A stretch of 5,570 nucleotides of DNA from Thioploca sp. (GCA_011371325.1 DRQV01000041.1:1-5570), one strand, 5' to 3'; counted from the first letter of the stretch, positions 1 to 5,570 are shown. Notes: generated by a model not told the origin, from the sequence alone. Program-made: numbers and translations.

Positions 1-132
1 ATGATACGGATTAATGCTCATGGAAGGTCTTTTTTTAACACCGCAATCTTTATAAGAATAAATAGTTTTTAGTGGTTTTCTTCTCAATTTCCGATATGAA
101 GTAACTATTCGTCTATTGCTATAAGGTTTCAT
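1..132 (-). CDS. 5' end of an unrecognised small basic protein (partial, runs off left edge)
   Basis: An open frame of 44 codons starts with ATG at 132 and continues to the window edge with no stop. The product begins MKPYSNRRIVTSYRKLRR and is very basic (13 Lys/Arg among 44 residues), with one Cys at residue 30 and no signal peptide or membrane segment. A ribosome-binding sequence (AAGAG, 6 nt before the ATG) supports the start. The gene begins 14 nt after the stop of the YiiX-like gene on the same strand, so the two are probably co-transcribed. I do not recognise the family; the basic N-terminus could suit nucleic-acid or acidic-surface binding, but that is only composition. The full length and function cannot be judged from this fragment. 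Confidence 0.6.
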   Translation of the reverse strand, partial: MKPYSNRRIVTSYRKLRRKPLKTIYSYKDCGVKKRPSMSINPYH

Positions 133-146
133 AATTTACTCTTAAT

Positions 147-1067
147 TTAAACTTTTTTCCAAACTTCTTCAAGATCACCATCTACAAACGCATCAGGCAG
201 AATGACCGACCGATTTTTAAATAAAACTTTATCAGTTTCAGGAATAATAGCATAGTTCCAACAAATACTCTTGGTAATAAAATATACTAAATCTGTACTA
301 GATGTGGTATAAAATGGCTCGATACCAAAATTATGCTCACGAATGGTATTAAGTTCTTTAATGGCAAGTCGGTATAAAATCTTAAAAATTTTTTCAAACT
401 CGACAATTTTACCATTTTTTAAATGTTGTACAATATTATTTTCAGCTTTAGCTAGAGCAATAGAATTAGCATCATATTTTATTTCATCATTTTCTTCTGT
501 AGATATGTCTTCTGATTCCCGATCTTTATTACGTTTAAATTTAGCCAACCAATTTTTTTTAACAGAAGGTTCTTCAATAATAGTTTTAGTAAGTTTTGAA
601 GAAGCAGTTGGATCATTAAAATAATCAATTAAAGCTGTTGGAATCTCCTGCAATAATTTAATTTGACGTGGAAAACGCATTACAGCTAAAGCATCACAAC
701 GACAAAAATCAATTAAATCTTCTAAAATTACTTTTCCACCAATTGAATGAATAATCATTTGTCGGCTAAGTTTAAAATCATGCTGTTCAATATTAGCAAA
801 TTTTTTTAAATGTTGCTCATTAACTTCGCTTAAATAAAAGCCAACTTGGGTAAAAGTTCCTGGAATAGTGTAATTATCAAGGTAGTTATTAAAAGAACGA
901 ACTAGAATATCGCCAGGTTTAACTAATTTTAAAATTTCCCTAGTATGATATCCTTTAATTGCAAAGCTGTTAGGACGATAAGATATAAATAAAGGCCATT
1001 TAAATACTTTTATTTTACTCAATTCAGCTAATAATTTTGTAATAAAATCTAGTTTATAAGGCTGCAT
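147..1067 (-). CDS. Permuted papain-like / NlpC-P60 (YiiX-like) protein with substituted catalytic residues
   Basis: A 306-residue cytosolic-looking protein with no signal peptide. It follows the pattern of the circularly permuted papain-like YiiX/NlpC-P60 group: PGDILV near residues 51-56, FTQVGFYL near 72-79, a strand with HSIGG near 107-111, MRF at 130-132, and STDLVYF at 257-263 followed by LPDAF near 290. In active members the second block carries His (as in SHTG of E. coli YiiX) and the last block carries Cys (YCSE). Here these are Gln74 and Ser257, so it is probably a pseudoenzyme or has an altered mechanism. A charged low-complexity stretch (about residues 146-231) separates the two halves and makes it longer than E. 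coli YiiX. I chose ATG 1067 over the TTG at 1079 because GGAA lies 6 nt before it. The gene has its own promoter candidate and precedes the partial basic protein. The fold call is fairly sure; the substrate is unknown. Confidence 0.7.
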   Translation of the reverse strand: MQPYKLDFITKLLAELSKIKVFKWPLFISYRPNSFAIKGYHTREILKLVKPGDILVRSFNNYLDNYTIPGTFTQVGFYLSEVNEQHLKKFANIEQHDFKLSRQMIIHSIGGKVILEDLIDFCRCDALAVMRFPRQIKLLQEIPTALIDYFNDPTASSKLTKTIIEEPSVKKNWLAKFKRNKDRESEDISTEENDEIKYDANSIALAKAENNIVQHLKNGKIVEFEKIFKILYRLAIKELNTIREHNFGIEPFYTTSSTDLVYFITKSICWNYAIIPETDKVLFKNRSVILPDAFVDGDLEEVWKKV

Positions 1068-1073
1068 TTTTAT

Positions 1074-1077
1074 TTCC
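1074..1077 (-). promoter_or_regulatory. Ribosome-binding site that decides the YiiX-like gene start
   Basis: GGAA on the minus strand lies 6 nt before ATG 1067. The alternative in-frame TTG start, four codons upstream at 1079, overlaps this site and has no purine-rich sequence in front of it, so translation most likely begins at the ATG. Confidence 0.6.
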
Positions 1078-1102
1078 AATCAGTATATGACAAAAGATGT
1101 AA

Positions 1103-1131
1103 ATTATAGTAATTGATTAGGGTAACCACAA
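1103..1131 (-). promoter_or_regulatory. Sigma-70-type promoter for the YiiX-like gene
   Basis: On the minus strand there is TTGTGG (plus 1126-1131), a 17-bp spacer and a perfect TATAAT (plus 1103-1108). The predicted RNA start is near 1096, giving a leader of about 29 nt before ATG 1067. The -35 box matches the consensus at only its first three positions, but the -10 and spacing are ideal. The -35 box lies inside the hairpin repeat at 1119-1146. Not tested; inferred from sequence only. Confidence 0.5.
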
Positions 1132-1146
1132 GGGATCACCCCTACA
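1119..1146. repeat. Degenerate intergenic hairpin repeat (GTAGGGG...CCC type)
   Basis: This G/C-rich island in A/T-rich intergenic DNA reads, on the minus strand, TGTAGGGGTGATCC, then CTTGT, then GGTTACCC. As RNA, GGGU pairs with ACCC, followed by a G-U wobble, A-U, one bulged U and CC/GG, around the loop CUUGU. From memory it resembles the dispersed intergenic repeat family with a GTAGGGGCGACC half and a GGTCGCCC half, here partly decayed. No U-tract follows in either direction, so it is not a standard intrinsic terminator, though it could stabilise the lpdA transcript end. A single copy is visible here, so its repeat status rests on that resemblance. Confidence 0.5.
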
Positions 1147-1160
1147 AATATGCATTAATT

Positions 1161-2564
1161 TTACGCATGAATCATTCCACCATCAACACCTAAAGCAGCT
1201 TCATGTATAGCTTCAGATAAAGTTGGATGGGCATGAATAGTTCTAGCTAAATCTTCAGCACTAGCTTCTAACTCCATTGCTACCACTGCTTCGGTAATTA
1301 ATTCTGAAGCATTATTACCAAATATATGAACTCCTAAAATATTATCAGTTTTAACATCAGCGATAACTCTTACTATTCCATTAATATCACCATTAGCTCT
1401 AGCCCTGCCACTAGCAGCAAATGGAAATTGACCTAATTTATATTCTATTTTATCCAGTTTTAACTGTTGTTCAGTTTTACCGACCCAAGCGATTTCTGGA
1501 TGAGTATATACTACAAATGGCACTGTTGCATAGGACATTTCACTTTTCTGCCCAGCTATTAATTCTGCAACCATAACTCCTTCTTCTGAGCCTTTATGAG
1601 CTAACATAGGCCCTCCAATTACGTCACCTACTGCATAAATACCATCAATAGCTGTTTGGCGTTGTGCATTAACTTGAATAAAACCACGCTCATCAATTTT
1701 AATCCCAATCTCAGCCGCATTTAAATTATCGGTATGCGGTTTACGCCCAACTGCTACAATAAGTTTGTCTACTGTTAATGATTTATCAGAGTAAGAAATT
1801 ACTACTTCATTATTAATAATATTAGTAGAAGTAACTTGGGCATTTAAATTAATCGTTAAACCTTGTTTTTTTAACTCTCGTTGAGCCAAAGTTGCAATTT
1901 TACGGTCTGCCATAGATAAAAAGTCTGGTAAAGCTTCTAAAATAGTTACTTTGCTACCTAGTCTATTCCAAACACTGCCCAATTCTAAACCAATAGCTCC
2001 TGCTCCGATCACTCCAAGTCGTTCTGGTATTTTGGTAAGATTCAAAGCTCCAGTCGAATCTAAAATAAATTCATTATCAAATGGTGCAATTGGTATTTGA
2101 ACTGGAGTAGAGCCAGTGGCAATAATAATATTATCGGCACTAATAGTTTGTTGTTGACCATCTGGTGTAGTAATAGTAATCTGTTTATTAGCAATTAATT
2201 TAGCAGTTCCTGTAATACTAGTTACTTTATTTTTTTTGAATAAGCCGGCGATACCTTGAGTAAGAGTTTTAACAACTCCCTCTTTCCGAGCCTGCATAGT
2301 TGCAATATCTAGCTTTACATTATCACATTGAATTCCATGGGTAATTGCTTCTTTTTGCAGAAAGTAATAATGATGGGAAGAATCTAGCAAAGCTTTAGAA
2401 GGAATACAACCAACATTTAAACAAGTTCCACCCAAAGAAGCTTGTCCTTCTAAATTAAGCCATTTATCAATACAAGCTGTCTTCATACCTAACTGAGCAC
2501 AACGAATTGCTGCTACATATCCTGCTGGACCTGCACCTATTACAATAACATTATAATCTGTCAT
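1161..2564 (-). CDS. lpdA: Dihydrolipoyl dehydrogenase (E3), FAD/NAD-dependent
   Basis: Cytoplasmic flavoenzyme that reoxidises dihydrolipoyl groups on E2 or glycine-cleavage H protein, passing electrons through FAD to NAD+. At 467 residues it is of normal length and looks intact. Visible elements are the FAD dinucleotide-binding GAGPAG (10-15), the redox-active disulfide in GGTCLNVGCIPSK (Cys48, Cys53), the NAD-binding GAGAIGLELG (187-196), the second FAD motif AVGD (311-314), and the catalytic His-Glu pair in HAHPTLSE (His446, Glu451). The insert between the FAD motif and the disulfide (DKWLNLEGQASLGG) resembles the LpdG form that partners 2-oxoglutarate dehydrogenase. The ATG lies 2 bp after the E2 stop, with AGAG inside the end of the E2 gene serving as its ribosome-binding site, so the pair is probably translationally coupled. 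Because the neighbouring E2 is defective, this E3 may mainly serve other complexes. Confidence 0.97.
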   Translation of the reverse strand: MTDYNVIVIGAGPAGYVAAIRCAQLGMKTACIDKWLNLEGQASLGGTCLNVGCIPSKALLDSSHHYYFLQKEAITHGIQCDNVKLDIATMQARKEGVVKTLTQGIAGLFKKNKVTSITGTAKLIANKQITITTPDGQQQTISADNIIIATGSTPVQIPIAPFDNEFILDSTGALNLTKIPERLGVIGAGAIGLELGSVWNRLGSKVTILEALPDFLSMADRKIATLAQRELKKQGLTINLNAQVTSTNIINNEVVISYSDKSLTVDKLIVAVGRKPHTDNLNAAEIGIKIDERGFIQVNAQRQTAIDGIYAVGDVIGGPMLAHKGSEEGVMVAELIAGQKSEMSYATVPFVVYTHPEIAWVGKTEQQLKLDKIEYKLGQFPFAASGRARANGDINGIVRVIADVKTDNILGVHIFGNNASELITEAVVAMELEASAEDLARTIHAHPTLSEAIHEAALGVDGGMIHA

Positions 2565-2566
2565 AT

Positions 2567-3652
2567 TTAAATCTCTAATAATAAACGGGAAGGGTCTTCA
2601 ATTGAATTTTTAACTGCGATTAAAAACTGCACTGCTACATTGTTATCTATTAAACGTTGATCATAAGATAGTGCTATAAACATCATGGGTTGGATTACTA
2701 TTTTGCCATTTTTTACAATAGGACGTTCTATAATATTATGAATGCCTAATACTGCACTTTGGGGGAAATTAAGGATAGGTGTTGATAGCATTGCATTACA
2801 AATATTAGTAATAGTAAAAGTACCACCAGTAATCTCTTCCACAGATAATTTAGCATCACTAGCTTTTTTAGTAAAATTAATAATAGTTTTTTCTATATCA
2901 GCAAAAGACATCATGTCAGCATTACGCAAAATTGGTATAATATTATATTTAGGAATAGTTATGCCAATATCATAATAATCATGATAAATAACATCATTAT
3001 TTTTAATAGAGGTATTTATAATAGTAAACTTTTTTAATGCCGTCACCACTGCTTTAGTAAAAAAAGATATTAATCCTAGCTTAACTCCATGATGCTTTTC
3101 AAAAAATTGGTTATTTTTAATACATAAGTCTTGTACAATTTGCATATTAACTTCATCAAAAACTGTTAAAATGACGTGCTTATGTTGAGCATTTAATAAT
3201 GGTTGTGCATGTGTCATTAGCAACTGTTCTTTTCCACAAGGTGGGCTTGAAGTGCAATTTCTAGTTGGGTTATTCGGTATTTCTATGTTATCTGACCGTG
3301 AAATATCAGTATCTGAAATAGGAGAAATCCCTTTGTTAGTTATTGGTCCAACTGTTTTATCCAACATTTTATTTATTGGTAAATTTGGTTTTATATCATC
3401 ACAATTTTTATCTAAGATAGCTATATTTAAGATAGCTATATTCTCTCCACCTGATACAGTTTCATTATTAGATTTCAAAATTTTAATTATTTTACCATCT
3501 TGAGGGGCAAGTATATCTAATATAACTTTATCAGTTTCAATCTCTATTAATCTTTCACCTTCTTTAACTATATCACCCATTTTTTTTTGCCAGTTTAGTA
3601 ACTTAGCGGTAGATTTAGCAAGAATTGGTACTTTTACTTCTACATCAGACAT
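2567..3652 (-). CDS. sucB: Degenerate E2 of 2-oxoglutarate dehydrogenase (dihydrolipoamide succinyltransferase-like)
   Basis: In the family, E2 takes succinyl groups on a lipoyl arm and transfers them to CoA in the TCA cycle. Here the N-terminal lipoyl domain (1-80) keeps IETDKV with Lys42 for lipoylation. Residues 81-145 are an Asn/Pro/Ser-rich linker with no recognisable E1/E3-binding domain. A catalytic core follows (about 146-361) with DEVNM, KHHGVKLG, ADIEKTI, GGTFTITN, LSTPI, PQSAVLG and the normal C-terminus EDPSRLLLEI. The active-site SYDHR..DG reads SYDQRLIDN: Gln332 replaces His, Asp336 is kept. Compared with E. coli SucB (as I recall its sequence), short deletions fall at the lipoyl PES loop, the MTRLR region, the STPRG loop and the NGGVFG loop; total length is 361 against 405. 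The frame is open throughout and lpdA follows 2 bp later; no E1 gene is present. No strong Shine-Dalgarno is seen. It is either a gene in decay or a repurposed lipoyl-bearing protein. Confidence 0.85.
   Translation of the reverse strand: MSDVEVKVPILAKSTAKLLNWQKKMGDIVKEGERLIEIETDKVILDILAPQDGKIIKILKSNNETVSGGENIAILNIAILDKNCDDIKPNLPINKMLDKTVGPITNKGISPISDTDISRSDNIEIPNNPTRNCTSSPPCGKEQLLMTHAQPLLNAQHKHVILTVFDEVNMQIVQDLCIKNNQFFEKHHGVKLGLISFFTKAVVTALKKFTIINTSIKNNDVIYHDYYDIGITIPKYNIIPILRNADMMSFADIEKTIINFTKKASDAKLSVEEITGGTFTITNICNAMLSTPILNFPQSAVLGIHNIIERPIVKNGKIVIQPMMFIALSYDQRLIDNNVAVQFLIAVKNSIEDPSRLLLEI
3413..3442 (-). repeat. Perfect 15-bp tandem duplication inside the E2 gene
   Basis: Two exact head-to-tail copies of taagatagctatatt (plus strand) occupy 3413-3427 and 3428-3442. 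They are in frame and encode NIAIL twice (E2 residues 71-80), at the C-terminal edge of the lipoyl domain. Exact identity down to the third codon positions suggests a recent slippage event. Confidence 0.9.
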
Positions 3653-3787
3653 AATGTTTTCAATTTTCAGTTAAATATAAATCATAACATTAATATATAA
3701 TTCATAGTTCAAATTAGTTAAACTTCTATTATTAATTTGAGTTACGCATTCAGCTTATAAAAATATTAAAATTTTATATAAAAAACC
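3653..3787. other. A/T-rich gap between the glycosyltransferase and E2 genes
   Basis: These 135 bp are almost entirely A and T, with no coding frame or RNA gene that I can see. On the minus strand after the glycosyltransferase stop there is TTTTTT followed by an A/T-only imperfect palindrome, but no G/C stem, so no convincing terminator. The E2 promoter, if any, lies here. Confidence 0.6.
3694..3722 (-). promoter_or_regulatory. Weak promoter candidate for the E2-lpdA pair
   Basis: On the minus strand there is TTTAAC (plus 3717-3722), a 17-bp spacer and TATATA (plus 3694-3699). Both boxes are only partial matches, and in DNA this A/T-rich such matches arise easily by chance. It is the best-spaced pair I found upstream of the E2 gene. 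Confidence 0.25.
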
Positions 3788-4579
3788 TTATATTTTATAC
3801 TGATCAATACCTTTACAAGCAGTAGTAATATTTGATTGTAATATTTGTTCTAAACGAGTAACATTGTTTTGATTTTTTTCCTCTTCAGTATGCCATAAAT
3901 GTAACACTGGCACAGCAAATCGACCATTTTTCCGCCTAATTCCACTGCGTAATAATCGGACAGCTAAATCTGCATCTTCATGTCCCCAACCTTGGAACTT
4001 TTCGTCAAACCCATTTACCTGCTGGAAATCTTTATTCCAAATAGCTAAATTACAAGTTTTAACCCCTCGCCAAGTTTGTTTACAATATTTCCTAATAAAT
4101 GGCAAATTTAATAATGGAGATAAACGATTTATTTTACCTTGAAAATAAGCCAATAACCATTGATTAATCGACCAAGTCATAATCGGTTCAGAAGTCTGAA
4201 TAACCTGTTGAGTAAATTGTTCATTTAATAAAACTCGATTCCCCACTACGAAATAGCCTGGTTCGGCAAGTTTATAATGTTTAAAGATAAAATCAGAGCG
4301 TGGAATACAATCACCATCTAAAAAAATTAAATAATCACCAGTAGCAGCCATAACCGCACTATTCCTAGCTTTAGCTGCCCGAAAACCTTGATCTGCTTGC
4401 CAAATATGTTGAATAGGATAAGAAAATTGATTTATTAATTGAGTGGTTGTTTTAGTAGAACCATCATCTGCAACTATAATCTCAAAATTAGAATATTGTT
4501 GATTTGCTAAAGCTTGCAATACCAAAGCTAAAGCAGTTGGACGATTATAAGTTGTTACTATTACGCTTATTTTTAGCAT
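3788..4579 (-). CDS. Family-2 glycosyltransferase (GT-A fold), probable LPS/LOS sugar transferase
   Basis: A 263-residue soluble or peripheral enzyme that should transfer a sugar from a nucleotide-sugar donor. The N-terminal half is a classic GT2 domain: ISVIVTTYNRP (4-14), IIVADDGS (34-41, donor-binding Asp), QGFRAAKARN (64-73) and FLDGDC (86-91) with the metal-binding DGD at 88-90. The C-terminal half has NGFDEKFQGWGHEDADLAVR (189-208), typical of the galactosyltransferase-like C-terminal region (Glyco_transf_7C), with the ED pair as likely acceptor-side catalytic residues, and a HLWH motif at 227-230. There is no signal peptide or membrane span. Its ATG lies inside the last codons of the WaaE-like gene (35-bp overlap), so the two are coupled and probably act on the same LPS core or LOS chain. 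The sugar and linkage cannot be read from sequence. Confidence 0.9.
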   Translation of the reverse strand: MLKISVIVTTYNRPTALALVLQALANQQYSNFEIIVADDGSTKTTTQLINQFSYPIQHIWQADQGFRAAKARNSAVMAATGDYLIFLDGDCIPRSDFIFKHYKLAEPGYFVVGNRVLLNEQFTQQVIQTSEPIMTWSINQWLLAYFQGKINRLSPLLNLPFIRKYCKQTWRGVKTCNLAIWNKDFQQVNGFDEKFQGWGHEDADLAVRLLRSGIRRKNGRFAVPVLHLWHTEEEKNQNNVTRLEQILQSNITTACKGIDQYKI

Positions 4580-5324
4580 TTTCTTGTAAATACATTAATT
4601 TTAAATAACGATAATAAGTACCTTCAGCATTTGATACTGCTAACATAAATCCCTCTTTCCCATCTAAAAAACCAGCTCGTAATAAATAAGTGCGGATAAA
4701 AGCCCATAGTCCATGCCAGACAGCTTGTTTAAGACTAGATTGCTTATCTTTTTCATAGTGCATTTGGGCATTTGCTGAAGAATAACTATTTATTTTCTCT
4801 AATACTTCTTCCAATGAAGTGAAAGAATAATGTAATAAAGAATTTTGTAAAGTACCAATTTTATCATTATTAACCTGGATTTTTTCATGGATTAAATCAT
4901 TGGTAAAACTAGCATAATTACGTTTAAACAAGCGGATTATATAATCAGGAAACCAACCACTATGTCGCATCCATTTACCGCAATAGTTAGATAGACGTGG
5001 AATCCGAAAGGCAAATAACTCGGAACTATTAATAACGAATTCTATCTCCTGTCGTAATGCTATTGGAACTTGTTCATCAGCATCTATTGATAATACCCAT
5101 TTTCCAGTTGCTTTTGTCAATGCTAAATTTTTTTGATGTCCAAATCCTTGCCAATTATTTTTGATATATATTTTATCTGTAAATTTATTACAAATTGTAA
5201 TTGTATTATCAGTGCTACCAGAATCTACTATAATTATTTCATCACACCAAGCAATTGAATTAAGGCAGTTTTCAATACAATGCTCTTCATTTTTAGTGAT
5301 TATTATGACAGATAAATTTACCAT
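4545..5324 (-). CDS. waaE: WaaE/KdtX-LgtF-type LPS core beta-glucosyltransferase (GT2)
   Basis: A 259-residue cytoplasmic/inner-membrane-associated GT2 enzyme of the family that adds beta-1,4-glucose to the first heptose of the LPS inner core. Visible motifs are LSVIIITKNEE (4-14), IIIVDSGSTDNT (30-41), FGHQKNLAL (61-69) and the metal-binding SIDADE (79-84). The family-specific C-terminal half follows: CGKWMRHSGWFPDYIIRLFKR (115-135), NDLIHEKI (142-149), LLHYSF (163-168), KINSYSS (177-183), and WAFIRTYLLRAGFLDGKEGF (207-226) followed by SNAEGTYYRYLKL (231-243). Length is normal for the family and all key residues are present. It is first in a two-gene unit with the overlapping glycosyltransferase. 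There is no good Shine-Dalgarno before ATG 5324, but conserved sequence starts at residue 4, which fits this start. The family call is firm; the exact sugar and acceptor are inferred. Confidence 0.9.
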   Translation of the reverse strand: MVNLSVIIITKNEEHCIENCLNSIAWCDEIIIVDSGSTDNTITICNKFTDKIYIKNNWQGFGHQKNLALTKATGKWVLSIDADEQVPIALRQEIEFVINSSELFAFRIPRLSNYCGKWMRHSGWFPDYIIRLFKRNYASFTNDLIHEKIQVNNDKIGTLQNSLLHYSFTSLEEVLEKINSYSSANAQMHYEKDKQSSLKQAVWHGLWAFIRTYLLRAGFLDGKEGFMLAVSNAEGTYYRYLKLMYLQENAKNKRNSNNL

Positions 5325-5445
5325 TAGTTGATTAATTAAAAGATGGTTGTATAATTTAGTATTTATGAAAATATATAATTTATTGCTGTTGAATTTAATT
5401 AAGAATTATAATAATATTATAGAACTATTTTAGGAAATATTGATT
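5325..5445. other. Divergent intergenic region between waaE-like gene and membrane protein gene
   Basis: These 121 bp of very A/T-rich DNA separate two divergent genes, so they should hold promoters in both directions. I see a good plus-strand promoter but no clear minus-strand one for the glycosyltransferase pair. No operator-like inverted repeat stands out above the A/T background. Confidence 0.6.
5383..5412 (+). promoter_or_regulatory. Promoter candidate for the membrane protein gene at 5446
   Basis: TTGCTG at 5383-5388, an 18-bp spacer and a perfect TATAAT at 5407-5412. The predicted RNA start near 5419 gives a leader of about 27 nt, containing the AGGA ribosome-binding sequence at 5432-5435. 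Confidence 0.45.
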
Positions 5446-5570
5446 ATGCTTGAAATGTTATCTTTCATGCTAGCTGGAATAATCCTATATTTTGTATCAG
5501 ACGAAATATTAAATAGAATCGAAATTTATCGTGGAGAACGTTTTAAAAATCGTAGCATTATATTTTTTGC
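5446..5570 (+). CDS. 5' end of a small membrane protein (partial, runs off right edge)
   Basis: An open frame of 41 codons plus 2 nt with no stop before the window edge, starting at ATG 5446. AGGA at 5432-5435 (10 nt before the ATG) and an upstream promoter candidate support it as real. The product begins MLEMLSFMLAGIILYFVSDE, with one hydrophobic helix at about residues 4-18, then a charged segment (NRIEIYRGERFKNRS) and a second hydrophobic stretch beginning at IIFF near residue 38. This suggests an inner-membrane protein with a short charged loop. Met4 and Met8 are alternative starts. I do not recognise a named family. It is divergent from the glycosyltransferase genes, so a functional tie to them is not implied. 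Confidence 0.65.
   Translation, partial: MLEMLSFMLAGIILYFVSDEILNRIEIYRGERFKNRSIIFF

Noticed and set aside
343..624. Plus-strand open frame of 93 codons
   Set aside because: It lies fully inside the YiiX-like gene on the opposite strand, has no family resemblance, and its Ser/Leu-rich composition is what the antisense of a Lys/Glu-rich region gives.
1065..1079. TTG start giving a 310-residue YiiX-like protein
   Set aside because: The ATG four codons later has a well-placed GGAA; the TTG has no ribosome-binding sequence and overlaps that site.
1119..1146. Hairpin as an intrinsic terminator for lpdA
   Set aside because: The stem is imperfect and no T-tract follows on either strand, so it does not meet the usual pattern.
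2742..2975. Plus-strand open frame of 77 codons
   Set aside because: Antisense shadow of the conserved E2 catalytic core, with no recognisable product.
3252..3503. Plus-strand open frame of 83 codons
   Set aside because: Antisense shadow of the E2 linker and lipoyl domain, which have clear family sequence on the other strand.
2567..3652. Calling the E2 a plain frameshifted pseudogene
   Set aside because: There are no internal stops or frameshifts; all apparent deletions keep the frame, so it is reported as a coding gene with altered sites.
3755..3787. A/T-only palindrome after the glycosyltransferase stop as a terminator
   Set aside because: There is no G/C stem, and similar A/T symmetry occurs by chance in such DNA.

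Overview
The window is AT-rich coding DNA, packed mostly on the minus strand. It most likely comes from a gammaproteobacterium: the dihydrolipoyl dehydrogenase and the E2 protein resemble the 2-oxoglutarate dehydrogenase type, and a WaaE-type LPS core glucosyltransferase indicates an outer membrane with lipooligosaccharide. The strong AT bias and a decaying central-metabolism gene would fit a host-associated or genome-reducing lineage, but that is inference, and I cannot name a genus.

Read in the minus-strand direction of transcription (right to left), the layout is as follows. (1) Two overlapping family-2 glycosyltransferase genes (5324-4545, then 4579-3788) form an LPS/LOS sugar-transfer unit. 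(2) After a 135-bp A/T-rich gap come an E2 (dihydrolipoamide succinyltransferase-like, sucB-like) gene (3652-2567) and, 2 bp further on, lpdA for E3 (2564-1161); no E1 (sucA) gene is present. (3) After a 93-bp gap carrying a degenerate hairpin repeat and a good promoter comes a permuted papain-like/NlpC-P60 (YiiX-like) protein (1067-147), followed by the 5' end of a small basic protein that runs off the left edge (132-1). On the plus strand, a divergent gene for a small membrane protein starts at 5446 and runs off the right edge.

The most notable point is that two recognisable enzymes have lost catalytic residues while keeping open frames and family-specific sequence. The E2 has Gln in place of the active-site His in its DHRxxDG motif, several short in-frame deletions at conserved loops, no recognisable E1/E3-binding domain, and a fresh perfect 15-bp tandem duplication; its lipoyl-lysine motif is intact. 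The YiiX-like protein has Gln for the catalytic His and Ser for the catalytic Cys. The E3 next to the odd E2 looks fully intact, so it probably serves other lipoyl complexes as well. The repeat at 1119-1146 resembles a dispersed intergenic hairpin family and seems to supply the -35 box of the promoter for the YiiX-like gene.
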